Origin: Antilocapra americana
Taxonomy: Eukaryota > Chordata > Mammalia > Artiodactyla > Antilocapridae
Direction of reading: 5' to 3'
Length of the DNA: 64,000 nucleotides
NCBI GenBank assembly: GCA_007570785.1
Contig: ML661799.1
Span: forward strand, 905,598 to 969,597
Part shown: positions 36,761 through 59,572 of the stretch, piece by piece
Layout: the number at the start of each line of letters is the position of its first letter
Numbering within the stretch: position 1 is the stretch's first letter
Translations under genes and position numbers: made by a program
The notes under the pieces: model-generated
What the model was told of the DNA's origin: nothing
The model's database searches: none
The model's input: the letters and a program-made list of their open reading frames with translations, nothing else

Positions 36761-39700
36761 ACTAATAAAAAGTACCGTAAAGGAATTTGAACCAAAGCTA
36801 AATCTCTCTCATCTCTCATGAGAGAGATGCTTTTTATTCCCAGAGATCTGAAATACTTCAAGAGAAGTCTTTAAAGGGTATAATCTTCAACAGGTAAGAC
36901 TGGGTTGGAATGTTACAGGCTGATTTCAGGAATAAGCAAATGCAGAAAACAGGAACAGTTTCAGTTGGTGTTAACGTGGAAGGAAGGAAGAGAGAAGCTG
37001 GAGCCACATTGTGACAGTCATTGAAACAAGAAGTTAGCAACTAGTAGGTTGAGCTAGACAAATAGCAAGCACATAGCATCATATGGGTGAGTCCTGCAGA
37101 GGGCAGGGATGTGGAGATTTTCAAAATGGAGAGGATGGCAGTTGCAGGGTGGTACGGCTTACTCTCCAGGGATTCTAGTAATCTTCCCAGCCTTCATTTC
37201 TCACTTCATTTTCCCTCTTTCTCTAGTGATGATGATCTCAGGCATATGGTTATGATCGTTCCCAAACAAAACTGTCTAGAAGGGAACCAGCATTAACACA
37301 AAGATGTTAAAGAGGGCTGAAGAGAAAAGTCTCTTTTTTAACTTTGTATTCCTCTGTTTCACCTGACCTAAGTCTGCTCCCCTCAAACCCTTTGGTACCT
37401 GGTGGGCATAAAGTAAATATTAGTTCACACCCTCCCAAGCTCTCCTTTACTGTCTCCTTTCACAGCAGGAGACAGCAGCCCCTCTGGCCCTTCCTTTCCC
37501 TGGGGATCTACCATTTGAGTGAGAAGGCTCTTTTCCTTGATCCACCCCTTTCCCTGCAAGATCCCATCATCCAGACCTTCCCTTGTGGGTAAAAAGCAAA
37601 GCCACAACTTTGTAGCCCCTGTTCACCTTGCCTTTTGCACCACTAGTGTTTTTCCAGTTGGATGGGTTAGGAAATGTGAAGGAGCCACCAGGATTAAGGG
37701 GGTGCTAAGTATGCAGTTTTATTCTGGAGAGTGGGACTTGGAATTGTGGGACTAGGTAGGCACGAGGCCCTGCCTGCCTTTCTGGAAGAGGATGCATTTA
37801 ATGGAGAAGTTTAAAGAAGATATTTGATCCCTGTGTTCCTGGTAGGGTCCTGAAGACAAGACCAGGAGCTTTGGAATTCTTTGGGCCCTTGAAATCATGG
37901 ATGCAATTGTAGCTGACCCCTTGTTTTCTGGAATATGAATTGATATACTTGGATTGCAAACCAGGGGTTCTGACAAGAGCAGGATTCCCTAGGTCAGCCC
38001 TGGTGCAGTGGTGCATGTGGGAGGCTTTCAGTGACTTGTTGAGAGCATCAGAGATGGAGTTACCAGCCTTGACACGTCTGCTCAGGGAGCAGAGTCTATG
38101 CAGGGATTTCGTTGCTATACTCACACCGTTTGGAGGAATCTGTTGCTTATTGCTTTTAAAAAAATGTCTGTGCCTGATACCCTCCCCTTTCCCACCGCAT
38201 CTCCACAAACAGCTTGCATGCTGCCTTGCTGGCAGCTCAGCCCCTGGGAGACAATGTCTGGAGTGTGGCCAGTCGTAGGACTGGAGGTAGGGAAGGCGCT
38301 CAACACCCACCTCCCAGCTTCCTTCCCCCTTGCCCCACCCTGACCCTCCACAGTCACAATGGAGGAAGGAGAATCAAGCAGACTCGATGTCCCCAGGAGG
38401 GGTGGGGATCCCTGGCAAAGCAGGTTAAGAGAAACTCCTAGGGTATGCAAGACTGGGGTCAGATGTTGCCAAAAGGGACAAGGAGATGAGCCAGGTCAGG
38501 AAGACCTGTGGAGACAGAGCAAGTAGAAAAGGAGAAAACTTGGAGGCTGGGGTAAAAGCCGTGTCATCTAGGATGGAGCTACTGGGATGGAGCAGGCGTG
38601 GGAAAGAAGTGACTGCACTTACCTGCAGGGCCTGAGCCTTGGGCCCCCGTGACAGCAAGGTAGAGGCAAGGAGCTGGCGGGGAGGGGGGCCAGGGCTCCC
38701 CAGATGGTCTGTGTTACAATAGAATTGGCCTGGGAAGCCAGTGTGCAGATGCCAAAGGAACAGGCCAGAGACCCAGGGCACCGCGCAGCAGCTTGGGAGG
38801 GGGTTTGTGATGGGGAGTTTGCTCTCATGAAGGTGACATTGGCCCAGCTCCCCTCTCCTGAGGAGTGAACTGAGGAGTGAGATGTGGGCCTGGGGAGGCT
38901 ACTGAGGGTCTGCGACTGCTGATCTTTTCTAAAGCAGGAGAAAAGCCTGAAAGAGCGGGCTCCCGGGGCTCACTCTGAGGGGTGGAGGTCATGTGGAGAG
39001 GAATGGGGAAGAGCAGTTGCTGCCCTGGAGGTATTCACAGTCTCGGGTGACTTACATTAATAAGTCCCATGTTTGGGTGCAGGCACAGATACAGCCTCCA
39101 GGGCAGGGTTTGCACAGGAGATGCCCTTTAAACGAGTGTGAAAGATGAGTAACAAGTCAGCCAGTCTGAGGCAGTGGGCAAGGTAGCAGCAGGTCAAAGA
39201 CCTAAAGGCATAAAAAAGCCCAAGCTTAGCACAAAGTGCTCACCTCCCTGGAGCGTCAAGTGGGGGGATGAGAAGTGCCCAGAAAGAAAGCTAGCAAGTC
39301 CTTTGAGGCCTGTGGACCACCACGAGAGACCGGCCAAGTGAGGATGAAGTCACAGGATCCCGAAGATGCTTCCTTCAGATCCCAGGCAGCATTTCCTCCC
39401 AGCTGCGTGCTCCAGCAAACCCCCCCATCCCCACCCCCACCCCTTGTCAGCAGCAGGAGGTGAGGAAGGGGGCTGAGGGAGGCATAGGAGGAAGGAGAGC
39501 AGCCAGGGGAGTGACATGTGCAAAGCGGAGGAAGCAAGAAAACAAAACCTGATTCTTCCCTTGGATGGGGACACCCACCCCCGCAAACCAGGTGCCATCT
39601 GCTGTGCCTGAGCCCCCTCTCCCTGGCCCGTGGGAGGAACTCGAGGGCAGGACCAAGGGCACGGGGGTGGTTGGGAGAACGCAGAGGTGCAGAGCATGCA

Positions 39701-40358
39701 GGAGGTAGTTCTGGGCAATGATTTCTGTGTCCCTGGAACAGTGTGGTCGTCTTGAGGGGTGGGCAGATGGCAGATGGGGAATGGAGGCTGTGGAGAGGAA
39801 GCCAGGAAGCATGGCCACGGTGGCCTGAGACCTGTGGTTCAAAGATCCTGCTTCCTCCTCGGCCCCAGGCCCAGCCTGGCCAACAAGAAGGCTGAGTGGA
39901 AGGTGCAGTCATGGCCCCTTGTCAGATTATTCTGGCCCCCAGCACTGTGTGGAGGAATAGGTGCCCAAGGAAGGATCCCTCCCTTTTTGTTCCTTGGAGA
40001 CCTCTCTCTGACCAGTAACAAAGCTGCTTTCAGAGAGTGATGGGAGTGGAGTGTGGGGTAGGGACACTTAAAGGGCCAGGAAGAAAGAGGAGGGCTCCGT
40101 GGGGGACAAGAATGTGGACTCTGTTTTAGGGACATTGGAGAGACTGAATTGTGATGCCCTTGTGTGCATGTGTGTATGCGTGTCCTGGGCTTTGGGGGTG
40201 TATTGAATACATCTGGGGCTTGGTGGTGGTGGGTGGAGGGAAGTGCCCAAACTGATTGAAGGGCACAGGGAGAGGAGCAGGAAGTAGGTTCTCTGTCAAC
40301 CTCAGAGAGAATCGGAAGAAGGTGTCATCATCCTGTTTAAGTGTTGGGTAGGGGAGTC

Positions 40359-40573
40359 AGGGCTACCCTTGTGGCTCAGTGATGAAGGATCTCTACCTGC
40401 CAATGTAGGAGACTCTGTTCGATCCCTGCGTCAGGAAGATCCATCCCCTGGAGAAGGAAATGGCAAACTGCTTCAGTATTCTTGCCTGGGAAAGCCCATG
40501 GACAAAGGAGGCTGGAGGGCTACAGTCCCTGGGGTCACAAAAGAGTCGGATGTGACTTAGCGACTAACAACAA
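40359..40573 (+). mobile_element. Bov-tA SINE
   Basis: Flanked by ggggagtc at 40351-40358 and 40574-40581. Confidence 0.92.
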
Positions 40574-40793
40574 GGGGAGTCGGGCAGTCTGGGGTCCTGT
40601 GCCCCTGCTCTGTACTCTAGAAAGGTTTGCCAGGCCCTTCTGGGCCACCCCCCTTCCCCTGGCGGCACCAGCCTGAGCTTCTCATGAGGACTCGCGGAAG
40701 CCTCCCTCTCACCCTGTCAGAGGTAGTGGATTCTCGGAAGGCAGCCACAGCCAGGACTGCGAAACCCTCAGGATTGCTGGGGCTGGCGGGGGG

Positions 40794-40893
40794 NNNNNNN
40801 NNNNNNNNNNNNNNNNNNNNNNNNNNNNNNNNNNNNNNNNNNNNNNNNNNNNNNNNNNNNNNNNNNNNNNNNNNNNNNNNNNNNNNNNNNNNN
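40794..40893. other. Assembly gap (100 N)
   Basis: Exactly 100 N, a conventional placeholder length, so the true gap size is unknown. The left edge is G-rich (ggggctggcggggggg-like), which often stops sequencing. Confidence 0.98.
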
Positions 40894-41944
40894 CAGAACT
40901 TGGCTCATTCACCTCTCTAGTCCTTGCCAGGAATTCGAGGGCCCTGAGGGTTTATAGTGAGGGAGAGCTGGGGTATGGAGAGGGTGAGAGCGCACCCTCC
41001 GGCACATCCTCAGGCAGTGGGGGGTTTTCAAGCACCATTTCTGAGCTCAGCCTGTGCTGGGTACCCCTCCGTACCCAGCCTCCCCCCAACCCCAACACAC
41101 ACACATACACGCGCACACATATCCTTCCACAGAAAAGTGTACATTGATGTTTGGCCAACAGCCCATCTGGGTAACATTTTTACAATGTACAACAACATGT
41201 TTGCACTTACTGTCTTCTCTGATCCTTGCTATAATCCCATGGGGTAATAGGGCCAGGAGACCGGGGATCAGACAAAGCTGTTTCCTGTCTTTCAGCTTCT
41301 TTGCCCTGGATCACACGGTCAGTGCCTGAAGTGAAGGTCAGTCATCCTATAGGTACTGATAGGTGCCTCACGCCCTCACATCTCCCTGCAGCCCTGCACG
41401 ATCTGTTTCACACTGAAGACAGTGGGGCTCAGGGAGGTCAGGCTACCTCATCGAGCTCACCCAGTGATAGGGAGATGGTCTCCTAGCCTGCTCCCCAGAG
41501 AGACAGGCTGTGTTTCTGTCTCATGGAGACCCTGTAGGAAATGTTGCTGTGATTTGGCAAAGATGAAGTGTCCCCCTTTCTCAGGGATGTGTGGTAGGGA
41601 CAGAGCTGAACCAGGCCTCTAGTCCTCAGGGCAAGGTTGAGTTCAGATCTCACCGGGGTGGTGCAGGGGAAGTGCTGAAGGGAGACGGACTCTCTGGGAA
41701 AGAGGGGTCCCAGGCCTAAAGAGATGGGAAGATGAAGGAGACCAATCAGCCCTCTGGCCATACCAGCAGGGCCTCTTTTAGTGCCTGCTTGTGGTCAGGG
41801 ATAACCTATAGACACACTCTGGTCCCAGGGCCACAGAGAAGCCATGCGGGGCCCCTAGTAGATGCCTGAGCCAGTCAGGGAACCCCTACACCTGCCCAGG
41901 GAAGTGGATCAGGTGTGGGGCAGGCCCCTTGCCAGGGAGGGTAT

Positions 41945-41990
41945 TAAATGAGTTTCCAGCTAATTTGCATGTCCTAATTAGCCATAAAAT
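41945..41990. promoter_or_regulatory. Octamer plus homeodomain motif cluster, candidate enhancer core
   Basis: ATTTGCAT (41963-41970) lies four bases from TAATTA (41975-41980), with further AT-rich homeodomain-like cores around, in otherwise GC-rich non-repeat sequence. Function is inferred from motifs only. Confidence 0.35.
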
Positions 41991-42414
41991 GAGTCCCAGG
42001 GGCAGCATTAAACTGTCAGTTTCTCTTTACTTCCTTCCATTACTTCCATTCGCGCACACGGCCCCCCACATTCCTGTATCGCCTAGGCTCCACGTGTTCC
42101 CTTTTACCTGTCCCCTCAGTGTCAGTAAAATACAGTCTCCATCATTTCCCCAGCAGGAGCCCAGAAGGGGAGGGAGAAGGAAAAATAATGGGGCAGCAGG
42201 GGGACACAAATGAATCGACCCTAATCTTTCATTGGCAAAGCCCAGGATGGGGCGCTAGCTACATGAGCCCTGTCAAGACCCAGGCAAAATTCTGCCACCG
42301 CCACAGGCAGTCAGCATTCCATTTATTCTCCATGCGTGGATAATTTGGGGAGGACGGGTTTTGTTGTTGTTCCTCTTGACTTGGCTTTGGAGTAAATATG
42401 GGCAGTTTGTGGGG

Positions 42415-42610
42415 CAGTGTGAAAGCTCTAGCCTGCAAGTCAGTTGGAACTGCTTCAATCCCAGCTCTGGCACCAGGAGCCTGGGTAATTTGCTCACCTT
42501 CTCTGAGCCTCTCCATGTAGAGTCTAGAGTTAACAGCAGCCACTTCCTGAATGAAGTCAGAGGAAATAAGAGCATGAAGAAGACAGTGCCTGGCACCTGT
42601 GAATTTGTGG
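42415..42610 (+). mobile_element. MIR SINE
   Basis: MIR order: cagttggaactgcttcaatcc, cagctctggcaccagg, tttgctcaccttctctgagcc. Confidence 0.6.
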
Positions 42611-42942
42611 CAGCAAATGTCACTAATTGCTTTGTCCTGGCCCAAGTAAGTTTTCATTCCCTCAGATCCTTTCTGGCTCACTGATGGGTTACAAGTTGCT
42701 TCCTTCTTCCTGCTGGATCCTTTGAATCTGGAATACTGGGTCCTTGTCATTGGTCTGTTGTTAGTTCCAACAGCAGTACCTGGCATGGGGAGCTGTTGAG
42801 AAAGTGTTTTTCAGGTGGTCTGCATTGCAGTGACTGGTCCACAAAGCAGATGAGTGGCCGAGAGGTGACTTGGTTTCCTGCATGATCATTGCTGAATCAG
42901 AGCTGGTGCCTTCTGGAATAACTGCTGGGTAGCTGCTGCCCC

Positions 42943-43158
42943 AGGCTTTCCTGATAGCTCAGACTGTAAAGATAGCTCCGCCTTCAACTCAGGAGACCTG
43001 GGTTCGATCCTTGGGTTGGGAAGATCCTCTGGAGAAAGGAAATGACTCCCCACTCCAGTATTCTTGCCTGGAGAATTTCAAGGACAGAGGAGCCTGGTGA
43101 ACTATCCAGTCCATGGAGTCGCAAAGAGTCGGACATGACTGAGCAACTAAGCACACAG
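42943..43158 (+). mobile_element. Bov-tA SINE
   Basis: Head ggctttcctgatagctcag with intact B-box-like GGTTCGATCC near 43002, tail gactgagcaactaagcaca. Confidence 0.92.
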
Positions 43159-43384
43159 CAAAGTTTCTCTTTCACCCAGCGGCTGGTGTCTCCCTGTCTC
43201 AGGACTCAACGAATCAGTAGGTGGAATCTCCACACACACATCACCCTCCACCACCCAAGGCAGCCACAGCCAATGAGCCTTCGGATCTCTGTGGAGAGAG
43301 AAAGGATGGGTGGGGGCTTGCTCCTTCACAAGGGGCTAGCTTGGCTGGCAAACTCCATGGATAAGAGAGGAGAGGACTGGGTTT

Positions 43385-43560
43385 TGAATCCAGTCGGCTC
43401 TGTTTTAAATCCTGGTTCTTTCATTTGCTAGTAATCTGATACGGGCAGCTTACATGACTCCTGAGAGCCTCCATTGAATGACCAGGTATTAACAACACCT
43501 TCTAGGGCTATTTTGAAGTTTGAACAACACAGCGTGCACCACTGCCTGGCAAATAGCCAG
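43385..43560 (+). mobile_element. MIR SINE
   Basis: tttgaatccagtcggctctg... gggctattttgaagtttga... actgcctggcaaatagc follows the MIR consensus with divergence. Confidence 0.5.
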
Positions 43561-44674
43561 CTCTAAAAAAAAAGGAGTGGGGTGGGGGAGAGAAGCACCT
43601 TTCCTCTTGTAGCTTCCACCACTCAGAACTATACATCTTCCATGTGATTGTGTGGGAATTTGAGGGTGACCCTAACCATCTCCCAACTAGAGCTGTGGGG
43701 CTGCTCACGCTAAGCCCCCCTCTCTCCATCTCTCCCCTGGGGGTCCAGGGTTCAGGAAGAGCCTTGTTATTTTTCCTCCACAGTTTGCTATTAAATGCTC
43801 TGAGGGCAGGAAGGCGTCTTGCCTCTAATTGCAGCTGTCAACCACCCCCACCCCACCCTCGCAGCCCCCCATCAGGCAGAGGGGAGTTCAGCCAGGAGAA
43901 GGCAAAGGAGGAGGAAGGGAGTGCCCTCCTGGGCAGGCTCGGCCCAAACAGGGACCCACATTGTCTTTTCCCAGCCCGTGGGTGTTCCCCACCCCAGTAG
44001 GCGGGCCCTGGATCTGGCAGCAGGCCCTCCGGGCCACGTGCCCAGTGAGGCTTTAGGTGCAGCCTCAGTGCTGGAACGGAGCCACTGCCCCTCCACCATG
44101 GATTGTTCTGGATGAGGGGAAGATGAAGCCCGAGTGTGCATTTCTTCTTGGCTCGCCCTCACCTCGCTGGTGAATTTACAGGTTCTTGCGCCCTGGGTGG
44201 GGGTTGTGCCCTGGGGACAGGGTGTTGCAGAAGGAATATGTGGGATTCTAGAGCCCAACATCTGCTCTAATCAGCCACTGCCTGCAGCCCATCCTTGGAT
44301 GGGGTAGCACATCCAGGCTTGCTTCCTCATCTGGAAATGGAGAATATTCCCTGCCTTTCTTGCCCATTTACAAGGGAGATCATGGATATGAAAACATTAT
44401 TAGCATTTAGCGTGCTCTACAAATACTGGCTTTCTTCCCTTTGCTTGTGGAAAGGCGTGGGGCTTCCCCATACACTCCTTATACACACACTCCTTATTCA
44501 GCTGTGGCCCAGGGTCCGGGGATGGGCTGAAATCTCAAAGGCAACAGAAGGCAGTGGGGTGGGAATTTGCTGTTCTGCTCCTACTCCCAGGAGGGCTGGG
44601 CTTTAATACCTGTTTCTGGAGCGGTGCTTTGCCAAGGAAGCACACAGGAGCCTGGGGACAAGAGAAACAAGGTC

Positions 44675-44680
44675 TTTATT
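44675..44680 (-). terminator. INKA2: INKA2 poly(A) signal AATAAA
   Basis: tttatt on the plus strand, within gccgccAATAAAgacc on the minus strand. It is the first canonical hexamer after the INKA2 stop. A GT-rich downstream element is not obvious. Confidence 0.7.
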
Positions 44681-44827
44681 GGCGGCATCTCTGGGGAACC
44701 TGAGGCCCCAGTGCCAGATCCATGCAGAATGTTCAACTGAGGTCTTTGGGGGCAGTGAAGGAATGTCAGATGTCCTGGTCTCCTCCCTCAGGCCCTCCCC
44801 TGCTGTCACCTCCAGCCCGGTAGCAGA

Positions 44828-44834
44828 ACACACA

Positions 44835-44884
<50 letters not shown>
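44828..44884 (-). repeat. (CA)n/(GT)n microsatellite in the INKA2 3' UTR
   Basis: About 27 dinucleotide units with one T interruption. In the mRNA it reads (UG)n, and it is bordered by (GA)n-rich sequence. Confidence 0.95.
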
Positions 44885-44886
<2 letters not shown>

Positions 44887-45117
44887 CTCGTGCTCTCTCT
44901 CTGTCTCTCTCTCTCTGTGTCCAGGAACTCTCCCCTCCCCGACCAGCCAGCCCCTACCAAGGCCTCTCCCAACTACAGGCCTGTCAACCCTGCTCCAGGT
45001 CCTCTTGCTTCTTCTTCATCCTTTCTTGGGGGAAGGGACTTTGCCTGGCCTCTTTCCCAGGGGCCCAGCACTGGGACCTGGCCCTTTTGGGTTCAGTCAC
45101 ATTTCTGTCTCTAGGAT

Positions 45118-56981
<11,864 letters not shown>

Positions 56982-58318
56982 TTCCCTGCTCTTCTACCTC
57001 ATGCGCCCATTGGCCGGGCTTGGCTCCACGAGAGAGTCCGGGGGTGGGATCACTGGTCCCACTGAACCCGCGCTCCGGACACCCTGCGCTCCGCGCCTCT
57101 CGCAGCGCTGAGCGGAGGCTCTGCTCCCGGGTCTGGACTTGGAGCCACTTCCCCTCCGCTAGCTGCGCGCGGTCCATGCTGGGGGCGGAGGGAAAAGTGG
57201 GACAGCCTATGAGAACTCAGGGGGACGCCTTCAGCCAATGCGGAGAGCGCACAGGGGGCGCGGGCTGGGCGACCGTGGGTGGACCCTGGGGCGGGTGTGT
57301 GCACAGGGCGGAGACCTCCGCTCCTGGGGGCCTAGGCTAGCACAGGCGACGCCTACCTGGCCCCTGGGCGGCGCGGCAGAGCGGGGTATCTTCACGCCAG
57401 ACTATACCGACATCCCCCAACAAATTACGTGACCCTCCCCCCGCCAGGGAGCGCCCCGTCTTAGGGGTGGGCACTGGGTACCAGTCTCGGAAGAAGCTGA
57501 GTGCCTCAGTGTCAACCCAGTTTCCCGAACTCTGATCAGAAAAGGAACACCCTCCACCCCAAGTGCCACTCGGCAGCACTTTTGAATTCTGAACTGTTAA
57601 AAAAAAAAAAATGGACTAGGGAAGTGTTTGCCTACCTGACCTCCTAGTGTAGGGTCCTCACCCCGGGAGCAGAGGAGCCGCTCGGTCTATTCACGTATTT
57701 AACACGAAGCAAAGGAGGCTCTACTTAGCAGTCCGGATAGGGTTGGAGGTCTGCGTGCGGATACTGTATAAGACATTCAAGCTCTCAAGCCTTAAGAACG
57801 AACATGGGGCAGCGGGACGAAGTGGAATAAGACAAGCAGGTTACAAAAAAACAAAACGAAACAAAAAACACAGGCACTGCGATTTCAGGCAATGATTCTT
57901 TATGAAAACATAAAATAGGGTCATGGGATAGAGGCTGCTTTCAATAGAGTGGGCAGGGGCGGAGGAGCAAGCCTTGCTCTCTCCCAGTTCTCCTAATTCT
58001 TGCTCTGGCCACTTGCGAAGCTCTCTGTTAAGTCGGAGAAGGCAGGGGAAACTCAAAGATGCCACGATTCTATTCAACAGACGCGGCCCAAGCACCGGAG
58101 GTATGCGAGCTCCAGCCAGGCCCTGGGCGGTGGAGGTGCCGCAGATGAATCGGAGAAGAGCCCGCAGGCCGACCCGGGCGCTCCTCCCAGCCGAACCCAG
58201 GACCCCCAACACTAGGCTCCGTGCGTTTTGGGGCTGCGGTTCCCACCCTGTGCCCAGGCACCGTGCCACCTGGCCTGGCCCGGGTCGGGGGGTGAGGGGC
58301 GTGTTGCAGGGCACGAGA

Positions 58319-58360
58319 GTAATTAGCTCAATTAGAGCCGTGTTGTTTCAAGGTAATTAA
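58319..58360. promoter_or_regulatory. Cluster of TAATTA homeodomain cores
   Basis: TAATTA at 58320-58325, CAATTA at 58329-58334 and TAATTA at 58354-58359, within 40 bases, embedded in CpG-rich sequence 1.3 kb upstream of INKA2 exon 1. Binding is inferred from motif shape only. Confidence 0.35.
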
Positions 58361-59462
58361 CGCGGAAAGTTTGCCCCAGGCAGAATTCAGGAGTCTCCGA
58401 GTAACAACCGTGTGAAGACGCGAGAAAGAGAGCAAAAAGAGAAGGCACAAGCTTCGGCCATTCCGACCCGTGCCTGCAAAGAGTGCTACTTCTGCTTACT
58501 ATGGAGAGGGGAGAGCGAAAGAGGAGGTAGGTTAGTCAGGAACATCCTTAGAAGTGAAGACTGCCGAGTCCAGCGGGATGGCCTCCACTTAACCCCGGAT
58601 TCTCAGTTACAGTGGACATTATCTAGGGTTCTCGGCCTAGCCCCGAGTGCCAACTTCGGATGAAGCTGGGCAGCGGTAGCCGCTTGCTAGAGAAAAGGAA
58701 GAAGAGGCACAGGCAGGTCAAAACCCGGTCCGAAGCCTGTGTCTCGGTGGCATCGCCAAGCTCAGATGCCCGCGCTCCCTTCACGGTCGCTACCCAGGAT
58801 CCCGCGTGGGTCTGAGAAGCCGACCGCCGCGGGATGGAGCTGAGAATCTGCTGCCGCATTTCCGACGCCGGCTGGGAGAGTCCCGAAAATAGTTTCCTTC
58901 CGCTCTCCCCAGGTCGGCCACAGCCCGCGGCCAGAATGGCCCGGCTGGTCCACTCAGCGTCGCAGCGCCCGCTCCGGCTTCCTTGCAGTTATGAGTCGAG
59001 ATCTCCAAGGGGCCCCTTTGGAAAGGACCCGAAGAGAATTCAGAGCGGGAGCCACCTTCAAGGACAGAGCTGAGTACTCCAGCCAAGCTGAACTGGTTCT
59101 GAAGTTGGATCCTCTGGGACTGCCCATTAACATTTGGTCCAGGAGGGGAAGCTTTATGCAGGGTCGGGGGTGGGGCCGGGAGGGGGGAGAAACACCACAA
59201 AATGGTTCTCCAACTCGGAGGAGTGTGCTTTGCTTTCCAGCACCCAACACAGCAGCAACTATAGGAGGCATGGAGTTTTTGCCTAGTGGTTGAAATAGTC
59301 TTGAGAATCAAGTTTCAGGTCTGAGTTTTCTTCATCCCTATGACTTCATGGATTGGAATCCTCTTGGAAGTTAGTAGGAGGGTGGCTATGGTTAAAACTC
59401 CAAGAGATGCAGGCTGATCTTTTGGCAAGAATTCAGGACTGGGTAATTAGGCCTTCTAGACT

Positions 59463-59572
59463 ATGGACATGAACTTGGGCAAACTTCTGGAGATGGTGAG
59501 GGGCAGGGAGGCCTGGTGCTGCAGTCCATGGGGTCGCAAAGAGGCAGACACGACTGGGAGACAACAACAACT
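59463..59572 (+). mobile_element. BovB 3'-end fragment
   Basis: gacatgaacttgggcaaactt, tggtgaggggcagggaggcc, catggggtcgcaaagaggc, cacgactgggagacaac. Lacks the upstream block seen at 11318-11607. Confidence 0.8.

Larger units (their letters stand above)
32476..44650. other. Intergenic region between convergent RAP1A and INKA2
   Basis: About 12 kb with no exon I can support. 32480-35500 is AT-rich and repeat-poor, with nothing recognised. 35560-36760 is an ancient repeat. 36900-40350 and 43160-44290 become GC-richer and contain several open frames without family resemblance. The N gap, two Bov-tA SINEs, MIR-like pieces and a motif cluster at 41945-41990 are listed separately. Transcribed non-coding RNAs cannot be excluded. 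Confidence 0.7.
44655..45117 (-). other. INKA2: INKA2 3' UTR
   Basis: About 460 bases from the stop to a predicted end 15-25 bases past AATAAA at 44680-44675. It contains a long GT repeat in mRNA sense (44884-44828) preceded by GA-rich repeats (44925-44895). The end point is inferred; longer forms using later signals are possible. Confidence 0.7.

Noticed and set aside
39256..39912. 218-codon minus-strand frame and overlapping frames on both strands
   Set aside because: GC-rich intergenic sequence; Ser/Pro/Leu-rich, with no domain and no splice or start context.
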